A stretch of 64,000 nt of DNA from Crocodylus rhombifer (lineage: Eukaryota > Chordata > Crocodylia > Crocodylidae). Below the pieces are notes generated by a model. That model saw only the letters and a program-made list of their open reading frames with translations, was not told where the DNA came from and searched no databases. Location of the stretch: NCBI GenBank assembly GCA_038503035.1, contig JAVSML010001007.1, forward strand, positions 30,475 to 94,474, given 5' to 3'. Position 1 is the stretch's first letter. Every line of letters starts with the position of its first letter. This document shows, one piece after another, positions 1-9,830 of the stretch. A program made the position numbers and the translations under genes.

Positions 1-456
1 GGTGGGTGACAGCAGGTGAGTTGGGAGACAGGACATGATTCCATCTCAGTTCTGGGAGAGAACCAGGGCCCAGTGGGTTTGTGTTGGGGGCAAGTGGGGC
101 AGGGGCTCAGACACCTGGGTTCTCTCCTAACTCTGGGAAAGGGTTGGGGTCTAGTGGGTTAAATCGGGGGCTGGGAGCCAGGACACCTGGGAAGGGACTG
201 GGGCCCTCTGGCTCCCTTGTCTCTCTCCAAGGGCACCCCTGCCCCCCTCCATTCCCTGGTGCCACCCACACCTGCTGGGTTACCAGACAACAAATCTCCA
301 TGGCCTTGCAGCCTCTGTGACATGCCCCTGACCCCATCCCAGCCTCTGTGCTCTGGGGTTGTGGTTGGGGGGAGGGGCAGGGCCCAGCCCTGCCCCAGTC
401 ATGGAGACCCAGAGCCCAGTGGGGGCTGACAGTGCAGCATGTTTGTGGGCTAGGGG
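1..456. repeat. Repeat-rich flank with tRNA-like short repeats
   Basis: No gene is seen here. The stretch from about 90 to 210 holds two or three copies of a short dispersed repeat recognisable by the phrases GGAGCCAGGACACCTGGG and TCTAGTGGGTTA. The same phrases recur at many places in this window. The remainder is G/C-rich unique-looking sequence without a convincing reading frame. Confidence 0.5.
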
Positions 457-772
457 TCACATGGGGCCTGGTTTGCCACTCCCGTAACTCTGGGCCTCTG
501 TGCGGTACATCCCATGCAACGCCAGGACCTCAGGCAAGGCAGCCTGCGCGTGCACGGTGGGCTGGTGTTGCCTGGGACCCAGGCAAGTTCGGGCCCACTG
601 CAGCACCCCAAAGGACTCATGTGCCAAGCTGAGCGCCCGCTGGTGGGGCATGGCAGGCATCTCCATAGGCAGCCGCAGGGAGCAAGGGGCACAGTCACAT
701 GGGGGGTAGGGGCAGGGAAAGGGTAAGGGGAGGCCCCCTGTCCTCTTGTGGGTGAGACCCTGCAGCTCCTTC
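457..772 (-). CDS. Probable terminal coding exon of an unidentified minus-strand gene
   Basis: Read on the minus strand, a strong acceptor (TTTTTTCTACAG) at 773-780 is followed by an open frame of one base plus 104 sense codons, ending in TGA at 457-459. The frame begins KELQGLTHKRTGG. It has a cysteine/proline-rich stretch (CPYPPCDCAPC) and ends in a tail with MYRTEAQSYGSGKP. Third positions are G/C-rich, as in the true genes nearby. I do not recognise the family. The exon needs an upstream exon ending in phase 2. It could be the last exon of a separate gene or an alternative last exon of the minus-strand gene at 1447-2887, whose own last exon contains a possible phase-2 donor. An internal ATG (666) would also give a 69-residue frame. 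Confidence 0.4.
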
Positions 773-1446
773 CTGTAGAAAAAAAATGAGGGAGTTGGTT
801 GCCAGCCCCACTCCTGTGCCGTCAGACCCCTGCTTGCCTGTCCCCCCCCCCCTCCTCCCTCTCCCGAGAACTCAAGGGGTGGGGTCCCCGCCCCCCCCCT
901 TCTCCCTCTGGCCTGTTCCCCTCCCCAGGACCACTATGCAAGTAGAGCCCACTGTCCTGTCTTCCCCCTCCAGCACCTCCCATGTCCCCTCCTCTCCTCT
1001 CCCAACAGAACCCAGGTGTTCTGATTGCTACCTCTCTTCCCCTAGATCATGGGTCCCCACATTTTTATGACATGGTCCAGCAAGCCACAACCCGGCAGTT
1101 ACAGCTAAAGATATCCCCACCATTCAGGCAGTGGTGGGGCCAAACCCTGCATGGGGCCCTGTGGAAGGAGCCACAGTCTCTCCACCTGGCTCTGGGGGGC
1201 CACGGTTTGCCAGTCCACAGGGATTGAGAACCCCTGCCCTAAATAAAACCCAGGCCTCATTCCCACTCCCCCTTTCTGGGGGCCTGAGTGTTCCCCCCAT
1301 CCCTATAGAACCCAGGTGTCCTGGCTCATAGCCCTGCTCCGCAGGTGTTCCTACCCTACTCCCTTTTACTTCCCTGCCCACCCTAAGCAGGATGTAGGAG
1401 TTCTGGCAAACACCCTCCCAGGCTCCAATCCTCTCCTTGTTCCCCT
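773..1446. other. Non-coding stretch with a possible hAT-like element
   Basis: No convincing exon is present. From about 1048 to 1240 the sequence begins ATGGGTCCCCACATTTTTAT and ends GATTGAGAACCCCTG. These resemble the imperfect terminal inverted repeats of short hAT-type elements seen elsewhere in the window. Copies of the GAACCCAGGTGTYCTG short repeat flank it at about 1009 and 1309. Confidence 0.4.
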
Positions 1447-2887
1447 TTAGGGAACCCAGGGGTCTGGGGCCCTGTGCCAAGGGATGCCGTACTGGGAGAA
1501 GAGCCGGAAGTCGCGGGCAGTGACAGAGGCATAGGGCTCGAGCTGGTGCAATGCCCCCTCCTCCTGCAGGTAGAAGTGGCGCCCAGCCAGCGCTGGGTTC
1601 TGGGTGGTGGGCACCGCCCGCTGCAAGGGAGGGACACAGGAGTCAGTGGGGGAGATGCTGGGGTCAGGACTGTCACTCAACCACCCTGCGGATCCCTCAC
1701 CCCCATGGCAAATCTTCTGGGGCCCCCCTTTGTCCCTCCTCCCCCAGCCCTCCCTCTCCAGCCCGTCTTGATCTCCTGGGTCCCTCACCTTGGAAGGCCC
1801 ATCACGGTGGTGGTCAACCAGGCATGGGGGCTGGGCCCCAGGAAGCTGGGCACCATCCGGGGCCAGGCTGGGCCAGCCAGGGAAGCGCTCCCGCATCTCG
1901 CTGACCAGGTGGGCTGTGGCAAGGGGGAATCGCCAGGCGTGGAGATGCAGCTGGGTGGGGTACATGGGGAGCATCAGTGCACAGCAGGGACCCCCCTACC
2001 CCTACTTCAGCCCTCCAACCCCTGCCTGGGCCTTTGCACTTGCCCCTACTGCAGGGAGGGCATCATATCCTCTTGTTTCTCAGGAGGCTGGCTGAACCTG
2101 GAATGGAAGCATCTGGCCCCTTTCACCCTGTGCCACCATGCTCCTCTCTCAGGGCTGGGAGAGAACCCAGGAGTCCAAGCAGCCAGCCCCACCTTGCTCC
2201 AAGCGCCCAGCCTGCACTTCCTTCCCAGCCCTCAGAGAGAATCCAGGTGTCCTGGTACGAACCCCGCTTGCACTGGAGACCCTCCCCTTGCTTCTCCCTG
2301 CTGGTGTAGACTCTAAGCACCCCCTCACCTTGTCCTGCAGATCCTTATTAAAGTGCACCTTCCAGTGTGGTGGGGGGATGGGGTGGTGGCGCTGGCTGAG
2401 GACCCCTCCATGTGTTTTCACATTGTGGCACAGGCCTGTGGTGGTGGCCAAGTGCTTGGTGTCCCCCTCCTTCCACAACTGCTCAGAGCTGGGGGGTAGG
2501 GGCTGATGCAGGGTGGACTAGGGAGGGGAGAGAGAGGAACTAGATCCCCCCCACCTCCCAGAGTGGGCAGAGCCCAGGAGTCCTGGCTCCCAGCCCCCCT
2601 GGCTCTAGTCCACCAGCCCCCTCCCAGAACTGGACATGGAACCCAGGCATCTGGGTTCTGACCACACTCACTTGGGCAGCAGGTGGCAGGAAGGGTAGAG
2701 GGGGCTGGTACTCCAGCCCCACATCACTGCTGGTGAGGTGCCAGTCTTGCCGGTGGTGCCAGTGTCCCCCCTCCATACCCACCAAGGGCTGGGGGCCAGG
2801 AGCCAGAGCCAGTGCAGTGCCCACCATGCCCAGGCTGCCTGGATTGTTGAGGAGGGGGTGATGTTTGTGATGGCTGTTGCCATGGTG
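1447..2887 (-). CDS. Unidentified multi-exon gene, four phase-0 coding exons (partial, 5' end not found)
   Basis: Four minus-strand blocks join in phase 0 with GT-AG borders: 2887-2672, 2478-2329, 1950-1789 and 1620-1447 (TAA at 1447-1449). Their lengths are 216, 150, 162 and 174 nt, all multiples of three, giving at least 233 residues. Recognisable stretches are HHGNSHHKHHPLL and SSDVGLEYQPPLPF in the first block, CHNVKTHGGVLSQRHHPIPP in the second, HLVSEMRERFPGWPSL in the third and SVTARDFRLFSQYGIPWHR near the end. There are no signal peptide or membrane segments in these blocks; the protein is rich in His, Pro, Trp and Tyr. I cannot assign it to a family. The short aromatic/proline motifs are reminiscent of axonemal microtubule-associated (SAXO-like) proteins, which is only a guess. 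A TATAAAG motif on this strand at about 3250-3256 could mark its promoter. That the exons are real is fairly well supported by phase and splice sites; function is unknown. Confidence 0.55.
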
Positions 2888-4062
2888 CTGTAACCTGGCA
2901 CGTGACTCAGAGCAGCTGAGCCGAATCCCTGGGTTCCCTTCTAGTACAGAGAGGGGGTGAGGGGCTGGTGGATTGGAGCAGAGGGGGCTGGGAGCCAGGA
3001 TGTCTGGGTTCTCCTGCCAGCTCCCAGGTGGCATGAGGGCCTGGCATAGGGGGCTGGGAGCCAGGACACATGGATTCTTTCCCAGCTTTGGGTGGGGAGC
3101 AGGGGCTAGTGGGTAGAGCAGTACAGGGACCAGAGCACCTGAGTTCTCTTCCCCTCTCTTCCAACACCAGAAGAGGTTTGTCCCCCCCCACCCCATCTCA
3201 GAGACATGGTTCTTCCCTGTTCTGTGGGGTGCAGAGAATTTGCTCCCAACCCTTTATAACCTGCAGCCCCCCTGCACCCTCCCCCAATATTGGGGTGCTC
3301 ATGGCAACCTTGCTATGGGTCAGGAGCTGCTGCAGTTCCTCTCTTCTGCCACAAGGGAGAGCCAGGTGGCCATAAATCCCCCCCCCCCCAACCATTCCCA
3401 CAGCCAGGGCTGGGGGGGCAGGGGACTGTAGCTTGGGAACAACAGGCAGTAGGGCAGAAGCGGCCTGCCAGTCCAAAGTGAGGGGCACCAGCAGGGCTAG
3501 GGGTGGAGGGTCTACAAAGGGACCTGGTATCCGGCTTCCATGGCAGCCCCTCCCAGTGCAGCGAACCCAATGACAGAGGCTGAGACAAGGCATGGGGTCA
3601 TTCAGGTCTTTCCAGGCACATCCTCACGTTACACCAGGGCAGGGGGCAGGTGCCACGGGAAATAAGTTAACACGGAGCAAAGGGGTCAGGGAGCAGCCAT
3701 CACAAGAGTCCTGAAGGGCGGGGGGGGCAATAAATATGGTAGGAAATAGAGTTAACCAAAATGAAACAGTTGAATCCCAAAGAAATGACACCACTCAGGA
3801 CACAGACGCAGGCCACAGAGTCTGGCTGTAGGCCCAGGCAGCAACCACCATGCCTGAGGACCCCAATTCCTGTGAGACCCTAGCATGGTCACCGGGGTCC
3901 CTGGAGTCTAGCCATGGGGGGAGCAGTGGCAGCACCATCCATACAGGCCTGCCCACACAAGGCCTGGCCACATCTCCTCCAGGCCCCTCAGCCACCACAT
4001 CCATGGCTCCAACTAGTCCAGCCGCTGGCAGAGGCCACGTTCCCTCACGTGCCCTGGGGCTC
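2888..4062. other. Intergenic/5' region between the unknown gene and NTF4
   Basis: Copies of the tRNA-like short repeat lie at about 2920-3160 (GGAGCCAGGA and CTGGGTTCTC type phrases). On the minus strand a TATAAAGGG motif (about 3248-3256) precedes an ATG at about 3208. On that strand there is also a possible small exon around 3320-3360 with an acceptor-like TTGTGGCAG. Neither is strong enough to call. The 3600-4060 stretch is presumed to include the NTF4 3' untranslated region; no coding exon is seen. Confidence 0.4.
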
Positions 4063-4677
4063 CTACGTTCGCCCAGCACGGCTGAGGAGGGTGCAGACAC
4101 AAGCTGTATCAATACGGATCCAGCGCCACCCCACCAACTTCTCAGCGTCCACGGTGAGTGCCCGCACGTACGACTGCTTGGCCTTGCATTCGGACAGCCA
4201 GTGGCGCCGGTCCACACCCCGGCACCCACCCCCGGTGCTGCCAGCTGGGTTGCACTTGGTCTCGAAGAAGTACTGCTTGAGGGGTCCCGTCAGCGTCTGC
4301 ACCTCAGACAGCACTGTCACTGCTTTGCCCCGGATGTCCACGGCTGCCCGCTTGTCTGTCACCCACACGTTGACGCTGTCGCACACAGCCATCTCCCCCC
4401 GGCGCGCAGCTGCCATCTCCGCTCCCCTCCGCACCCGCCGTGTCCCATTGGCCACCACTGCCTGCATCCCTGGCTCCTCCAGCAGCAGGAGCAGCGGGGG
4501 CCCCGCAGGCTCCTGGTGGGACAGGGCCACACGGGGGGAGTACAGGTCCCACTCATCTGGGGGAGGCGGTGTCCCGTCCCAAGGGACCCCAGCATCTAGG
4601 GCAGGCGGGGGGAGGGGGGCAGCATGGAATCCACAAAGGAATGATGTCATCACCATGGGCAGAAGCAGGTTGGGCAT
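4063..4677 (-). CDS. NTF4: Neurotrophin-4
   Basis: This encodes a secreted neurotrophin, a TrkB/p75NTR ligand supporting neuronal survival. The single coding exon gives 204 residues, close to the 210 of human NTF4. The ATG at 4677 starts [17 protein letters not shown], a hydrophobic signal peptide. A prodomain follows with the family phrase [12 protein letters not shown], an N-glycosylation site (NGT) and a furin-type site RRVRR at about residues 84-88. The mature domain begins GAEM and carries the NGF-fold cysteine-knot segments [50 protein letters not shown] and [17 protein letters not shown], ending GRT. The short loop between FETKC and GGGC fits NTF4. An AG acceptor (CCGATCAG) lies just upstream, so the start codon is probably in a second exon, as in other neurotrophins. 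The minus orientation beside KCNA7 matches human 19q13.33. All six expected cysteines are present and there are no breaks. Confidence 0.96.
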   Translation of the reverse strand: MPNLLLPMVMTSFLCGFHAAPLPPPALDAGVPWDGTPPPPDEWDLYSPRVALSHQEPAGPPLLLLLEEPGMQAVVANGTRRVRRGAEMAAARRGEMAVCDSVNVWVTDKRAAVDIRGKAVTVLSEVQTLTGPLKQYFFETKCNPAGSTGGGCRGVDRRHWLSECKAKQSYVRALTVDAEKLVGWRWIRIDTACVCTLLSRAGRT

Positions 4678-5560
4678 CACTAGGCACCCAGGGGACCTGA
4701 TCGGAGGGACAGCAGGGTTAGAGCAGGGGGACACAGCACCGAGATACAGTCCTGTCCCCCACCATATTCCAGCCCTGGGACGCAGCACCTAGACATGCCC
4801 CCATCCCCCCTATACCCCAGCCCTGTGACCCACAGGAGGGGCTGCAGGTTGGAAGCGAGAGGCCTTAGGTGTTACCTGCCAGCTCAGTGGGGGTCTTGAC
4901 CACGTTGCTCCCAGAAGTCCCGGCCCCTGGTCCGATTCATGTCCCTTCTGGTATTGGGCCCAGCAGAGCTCTGCAGCCCTTTCCTGATCTCCCCAGATGG
5001 CTGGGGTTCCCCAGGCTCCGCTCCCCACGTCCTACCAGGCACCAGGGCTCTGTGTCAGGACCCCTGCAACCCTGGGGGCCTCTCCAACCGGCCAGTCCTG
5101 GCCTGGGCACCCCATGGGCTCAGCAGCAAGTGGGGAGTCTCAAGGTCAGTCTGACTTTGGGGCCCCCTCCCAGGGGGTCTGGAGCATCTACCACACTTGG
5201 GGACTGAGGAGTGTTTGGGGGGGTTCAGCCAGTCAGGGGTGCTGGAGCTGGGGCTGTCACTCAGAAGACCTGGGAGGGAAGAAAAAGACAGAAAAGCTGT
5301 TGGCTGGACTGAGAACCCAGGTGTTTGGGCTCCCTGCACCCCCTGCTGTAAGCCGCCCCCTCTCAGAGCTGGGTGAGGACCCAGGGGTCCAGGATCCCTG
5401 TGACCTGACTTGCTAGATCCATTTGCAAAGCTGAGGGTGAACCCAGGCATCCTGGTACCCAGTCTGCCCTCCCCCGCATGGCCCTGTGCCCCTTGTTGGC
5501 TGAGAACAGGTAGCTCAGTGCATGGGGATGTGGGGGAGGTCCTGGGACAGCTGCCCGCTG
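4678..5560. other. NTF4 upstream region with short repeats
   Basis: No coding exon was found. It presumably contains the NTF4 5' intron. Copies of the dispersed GAACCCAGG-type short repeat are at 5305-5460. Confidence 0.4.
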
Positions 5561-5569
5561 GGTTTCAGT

Positions 5570-6370
5570 TTCAAAGGCGGGTAGGATCAGCCCCCAACTC
5601 GACCCCGACGCCCTCCCCAGATGTGCCTGCATCTGGATCCCATTCACTGCCCCCGGCCCCCCCCTTCCCGCAGCCGCCAGCTTTGGAATCCACCACCAGA
5701 GACAGAGGCCTCCAACCTGCCCTGGCGGGGGCCGGGGCTGCGCTCGAGTCGGGGGGGGGCCGAGGCCTGGGGGATGGGCTGGGAGTGGGCACCGCGTGCA
5801 CCCCCGCCTGGGCCTGGGCTGGCCTGTGGTACGGGGTTTATGGCGGGGGGGGGGTGGTCCACGCAGCTCCAGCCCTTGGAGCGAGCCGCGGGGGAAGCCG
5901 TGTCCACGGGGCTGCGCTAGGCTCTGTGGGGTGTGCGCTGGCGAGGGGCAGCCAGGACGCCTGAGGTCTCGCCCAGCCCAGGGGACCTGCGAGAAACCCC
6001 CGCCCTGCACCCACCACTGTGGGGGGCGGGGCCGGGCCGGGCCGATTTGCATACCGCGCTACCCACAATGCCTGGCGCCCTGACCCCGCTCACGGGGGGG
6101 GGCGCTGACAGATCCGTGCGAGGGCCTCGCCCCCCCCGTGAGCGCCTGCGGCGAGTGCTGGCCTGTCCCGGCCCCCCCGCGCTGCACCGCACTCCCGACC
6201 TGCGGCCCCCTGCCTCCCCCAGCCCTGCCGGTGCCCCGCACTCCTGGCCCTCAGGCCGTGTCCCGGCAGCTCTGCCAGTGCCCTTCACTTCTGACCCGCA
6301 GCTTTCCGCCATTCCCAGTGCCTTCTCGCAGGCTACAGGTGCCCTCACTCCCGACCGGGAGCCCCCTTGC
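5570..6370. promoter_or_regulatory. CpG-rich region, candidate NTF4 promoter
   Basis: The block is strongly enriched in CpG compared with its flanks (dense between about 5730 and 6200). It lies 0.9-1.7 kb upstream of the NTF4 start on the minus strand. It contains a perfect octamer ATTTGCAT at 6045-6052, GC boxes such as GGGGCGGGGCC just before it, and CTACCCACAATGCCTGGCG immediately after. The right part (6180-6370) runs into a dispersed minisatellite of the GTGCCCYTCACTCCCGACC type. The assignment to NTF4 is inferred from position only. Confidence 0.4.
6180..6370 (+). repeat. Dispersed ~48-bp minisatellite, copy 1
   Basis: Units of roughly 45-50 bp contain GCCRGTGCCCYTCACTYC followed by GACCSGCAGC. 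The same unit occurs again at about 7050-7170, 10070-10210, 11310-11570 (opposite strand), 44540-44650, 51640-51730 (opposite strand) and 63540-63620 (opposite strand). Confidence 0.6.
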
Positions 6371-8380
6371 TAACCCGTGCCCACTATGGCATGCCAGGAC
6401 ACATCACCAGGAGCAAGCAGGGATTCCGAATGAGTGTGCACGATTGGGTCACGGGCAGGGAAGAAGGGTCAATCTGTGCTGCTCGGGGCCAGGGGGGGCA
6501 GGTATGAGGAGTGGGGACCCTGTGCCAGGCCTGGGTACTGGAGAGGGGGCAAACCCACCAGAGGTGAAGGTGCATCCAGGGCCTTGCTGTGACCAGAGGG
6601 CCCCCCCACCCCCCCCAAACCCTCCTGAGAAAGAACCCGGGTGTCCCAGCCCCACCAGGCCCCACACTCTTCGGAGAGCGGGGAGAGAACCCAGGTGTCC
6701 GGGGCTCCCAGCCCCCACATAGGAGCCGAAGGGGGGGGAGTGGGCTGTCTGTCTGTCTGTGTATCTGTACAGGACCTGACTCATGGCTAATGCAGTCCAG
6801 GCCCCGCAGCCTCTCCCTGGGAGACCTCAGAGGCTCCATCCCTCTCCGCCAGCTGCTTCCCATTGAAGGCGGCCTCTGCCTGAAGGTGAGTGAGGGATGG
6901 GGGAGGCCAGAAATCCCCCCCCCCCCCTGCCAGGAAGCCCCCTCCAGCCCAGGCCCAGGCAGGGAGTAACCCCCCACCCCCCCCCCCGCATGAGTTTACA
7001 GGGACCCAGAGCACACAGGAGCTCCCCAGGGACCCCTGCCATTAATGCAGCCCACTGGTGCCCCTCATCCCCAACTTGCACACCCCAGGTGTGTCTCACT
7101 CCCAACCTGCACCCCCTTCCAGCGCTACCGGTACCCCTTACTCCCAACCCGTAGTCCCTTGCCCCTGCCCTACAGGTTCCCCATCATACCTACCTGATCT
7201 CCTTTGCTTTCTCTTCCCCTTCCAAGGGCTGGGAGCCCGGACACCTGGGTTCTATCCCCAGCTCCTCTGGGAGGTGTCAAGGCATGTGGGGTGGGGAATG
7301 GACAGACAGACAAACAGCTCCCCCAGCTCCTGGCCACAGATCCTGGCCCTGGCCCCAGCACGCGCGAGAGCCTTTGGGTTTCAACATGAAAAGTTAATAA
7401 AGTCGCCGCCGAAGGGGCTGGTTTCGGTTTTCTGGGCAGCGATTGAATGGCAGGGCGGGGAGCGGGGGGAGAGAAGGGGGGGGCGCGGGGCCTGGGATGG
7501 GGGGGGCCTGGCATCCCCCCTGGCTTTGATCTCCGAGTTATTGGGGAAGAAACAGAGGGGGAAGAAGGGAGGAGGCAGGTGGGATAGGGGGGCAGGGGGA
7601 GACAGCTGAGGGGGCTTGGCCAGTGGAGGGACCTGGGGGGGGGAGTCCTGTACTCCATGCCTACTTGCCTGCTTCTCCCCCCACCCCACCTGCCTCTGGG
7701 TGGGGGCATGATAGAGGCACCTGATCCTTCTACCCCACCGCCTCCCCTTCCCCAGGACCTGGCCAGGATCTGGCTTTGATTAAGGTCCCTGGGTGATGAT
7801 GGGGTTGGAGGCCGGGGGGGCAGAGAACCCTCCCCCCCTGCCACGGGGCATGTCAAAGCCACCAGAGGGCACAGCCAAGGGGGCACAGGTGCCCCCCACC
7901 CAGCCCAAGCCAGAGGCTTCCCCCAGGAGGGCAGGGCCTGGCTCACCTGAGCCAGGCAGCGCCTGGCCCCGGCCCCTGCCCCTGCCCCCTGAAGCTCCCC
8001 ACCCACCCCTCCGTTCCCCGCCTACACCCGGTTCCCATCACTTCTCACCCATGAAACCCAAACCCCAGACCCCCCCCCACCCCGTGTCTGGGGGCTGGGG
8101 AGAACAAAGCAGCCGGCTCCTCTGCCAGCCACCCCCCAGGGACCCCAGACTTGTCTGGCCTCCTCTTTTCATCTCCCTTTTGTCCTGCTGGGTGGAGGGG
8201 GGATGGGGGGAGCTGGGGCAGGCATGCATCTTCTATTACCCAGCCTGGCCAGGCTGGTTTTTTTGGAGGGGGCAATGAGAGAGAGCCTGGCCTACCTGAG
8301 CCTGACATACCCTTCACACCTCTCACAGCCCCCCAGAGCCAGGGATCAGGGTGGGGGTGGGGTTCACACGCCATCTCGGA
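6371..8380. other. Intergenic, no supported gene
   Basis: Two copies of the tRNA-like short repeat lie at 6630-6720 and 7220-7270, and the ~48-bp minisatellite recurs at 7050-7170. One exon-like frame is at 6790-6885 on the plus strand: 32 codons starting MQSRPRSLSLGDLRGSI, ending at a good donor AAG|GTGAGTG, but with no partner exon found. The stretch 7390-8380 is C/G-rich with long open frames of low-complexity Pro/Gly composition, which I do not consider coding. Confidence 0.4.
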
Positions 8381-8820
8381 GCAGTAAGTGAAACCATTTA
8401 AGCTGTCTTCCCCCTGCTGGTGTTTCTCTGGAGGGAAAAACCCTATGGAAACGTCTTCCCAAAAACCCCATGAAAAGGTCCCCTGGGACTGTGGGTCCCC
8501 AGGGTGGGGGTCACTATGGGGTGGGCTAACTATGTATTTGAGCAGTAGGTGAACACCCCCCAGCATCTGTGGCCTTCTCCTAGTGTTTTTCCAGGGGATC
8601 TAAAAAACCTATGGAAATGTCTTCCCAAAAACTCCATTAAAAGGTCCCCCAGGATGTGGGTCTCAGGGGTGGGGGTCACTATAGGGTGGGCTAACCAGAA
8701 GAATTAGCAGTGGGTGAAGGGCCTGTGGGGGCTTCTCCTGGTGCTTTTCTTGGGGATTCCAGTAAATAAATAAAATAAGTCAAAGTCTTGCCAAAAAACT
8801 CTGTTAACAGGTCGTCAGAG
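8380..8820 (+). repeat. Three tandem copies of a ~150-bp unit
   Basis: Three diverged units are at about 8378-8530, 8531-8690 and 8691-8815. Each has, in order, GCAGTARGTGAA, TTCTCCTRGTGTTT, CCTATGGAAAYGTCTTCCCA, AAAAGGTCCCC and GGTGGGGGTCACTAT. The third has diverged most and has gained a small AAATAAATAAAATAA stretch. No coding capacity is seen. Confidence 0.8.
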
Positions 8821-8997
8821 GCCGTCTATGCCAGGGTGTATGTGCAAGGGGTGCGATGGGGCATTCTGTCCTATATTGTGTGTGTTTTGTTATACGTTGA
8901 ATGACCATGTCTTGTGTCATACATTGCTTGTGTTTCATGTACTCTGGACCTGCGCACATGTTGGCATATGCTGTCTGTGCATGTGTGCATTGTCCTA

Positions 8998-9050
<53 letters not shown>

Positions 9051-9830
9051 TGAGAGAGAGAGAAGCCCCTGCTAGAGGGCGTGTGTGTGTGACCCCCTGC
9101 TGGAGGGAAGGGTGTGTGTGAGAGACCCCCTTCTGGAGCACATAGGTCCCACTCCATGTGTGTGTCTGCATGTGCTGCCCCTTGCTGGAGGGGATAAGCC
9201 AAACAAGCGTGTGTGCACGTGTGCCTGCTGTACACTGGGAAGATAAAGTTGTGAGTGTGTGTCCAGGTGCAAAGGGGTCCTGACAGGGGTGGGGTGGGGT
9301 GGGGGGGACATGGGTTGGGCCTGCCCCTCTTGGGGGTGTGGAGGGGAAAAGGTTTGCCTGTCATTTGGTTGTACTTGGAGGCAAGGGCTGGGCTGGGCTG
9401 GGTGGTGAGGTGGGAGGTTGTGTGCACCTGTGTTGTGTGTGTGTGTGTGTGTGCACGTGTCTGGGGGTGCATGTTTCCATGTGTTGGTGTATGCATGTAT
9501 GTATGTGGGTGTATACATGTATGTGCATGTCTGAGGGCTGTTGTATATATATGAGTGCATGTCTGGGGGTGTTAGTGTATACACATGCATGTGTGTCTGG
9601 TGTGTGCATCAGTGTATACGTGTGACAGGTATGCATGCATATGTATGATGGTTTATACACAGTTGTATGTGCTGGGCATGTGTGTGCATGTGTCGGTGTA
9701 TACACGTGTGTCAGTGTACACACAAATGCGTGTCTCTGGGTGTATCGGTATATACACGTGTGTGCTTGCAGGGTGTGTGCATGTCTGTAGGTGCACATGG
9801 GTGGGGGGAAAGCTTCAGGGTGCTGTGGTG
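8820..9830. repeat. TG-rich low-complexity block with (TG)n
   Basis: A pure TG run occupies about 9000-9047. The rest to about 9800 is degenerate GTGTGCATGTGTGT-type sequence. Long open frames on both strands here are products of the repeat composition. Confidence 0.9.

Noticed and set aside
3248..3256. TATAAAG on the minus strand as a firm promoter
   Set aside because: No matching first exon could be tied to the 1447-2887 gene; kept only as a remark.
9001..9047. Possible CRISPR-like or other structured array
   Set aside because: A simple dinucleotide repeat in vertebrate DNA; no spaced direct repeats.
8804..9798. Several His/Thr- or Cys/Val-rich frames on both strands
   Set aside because: Products of degenerate TG/CA repeats.
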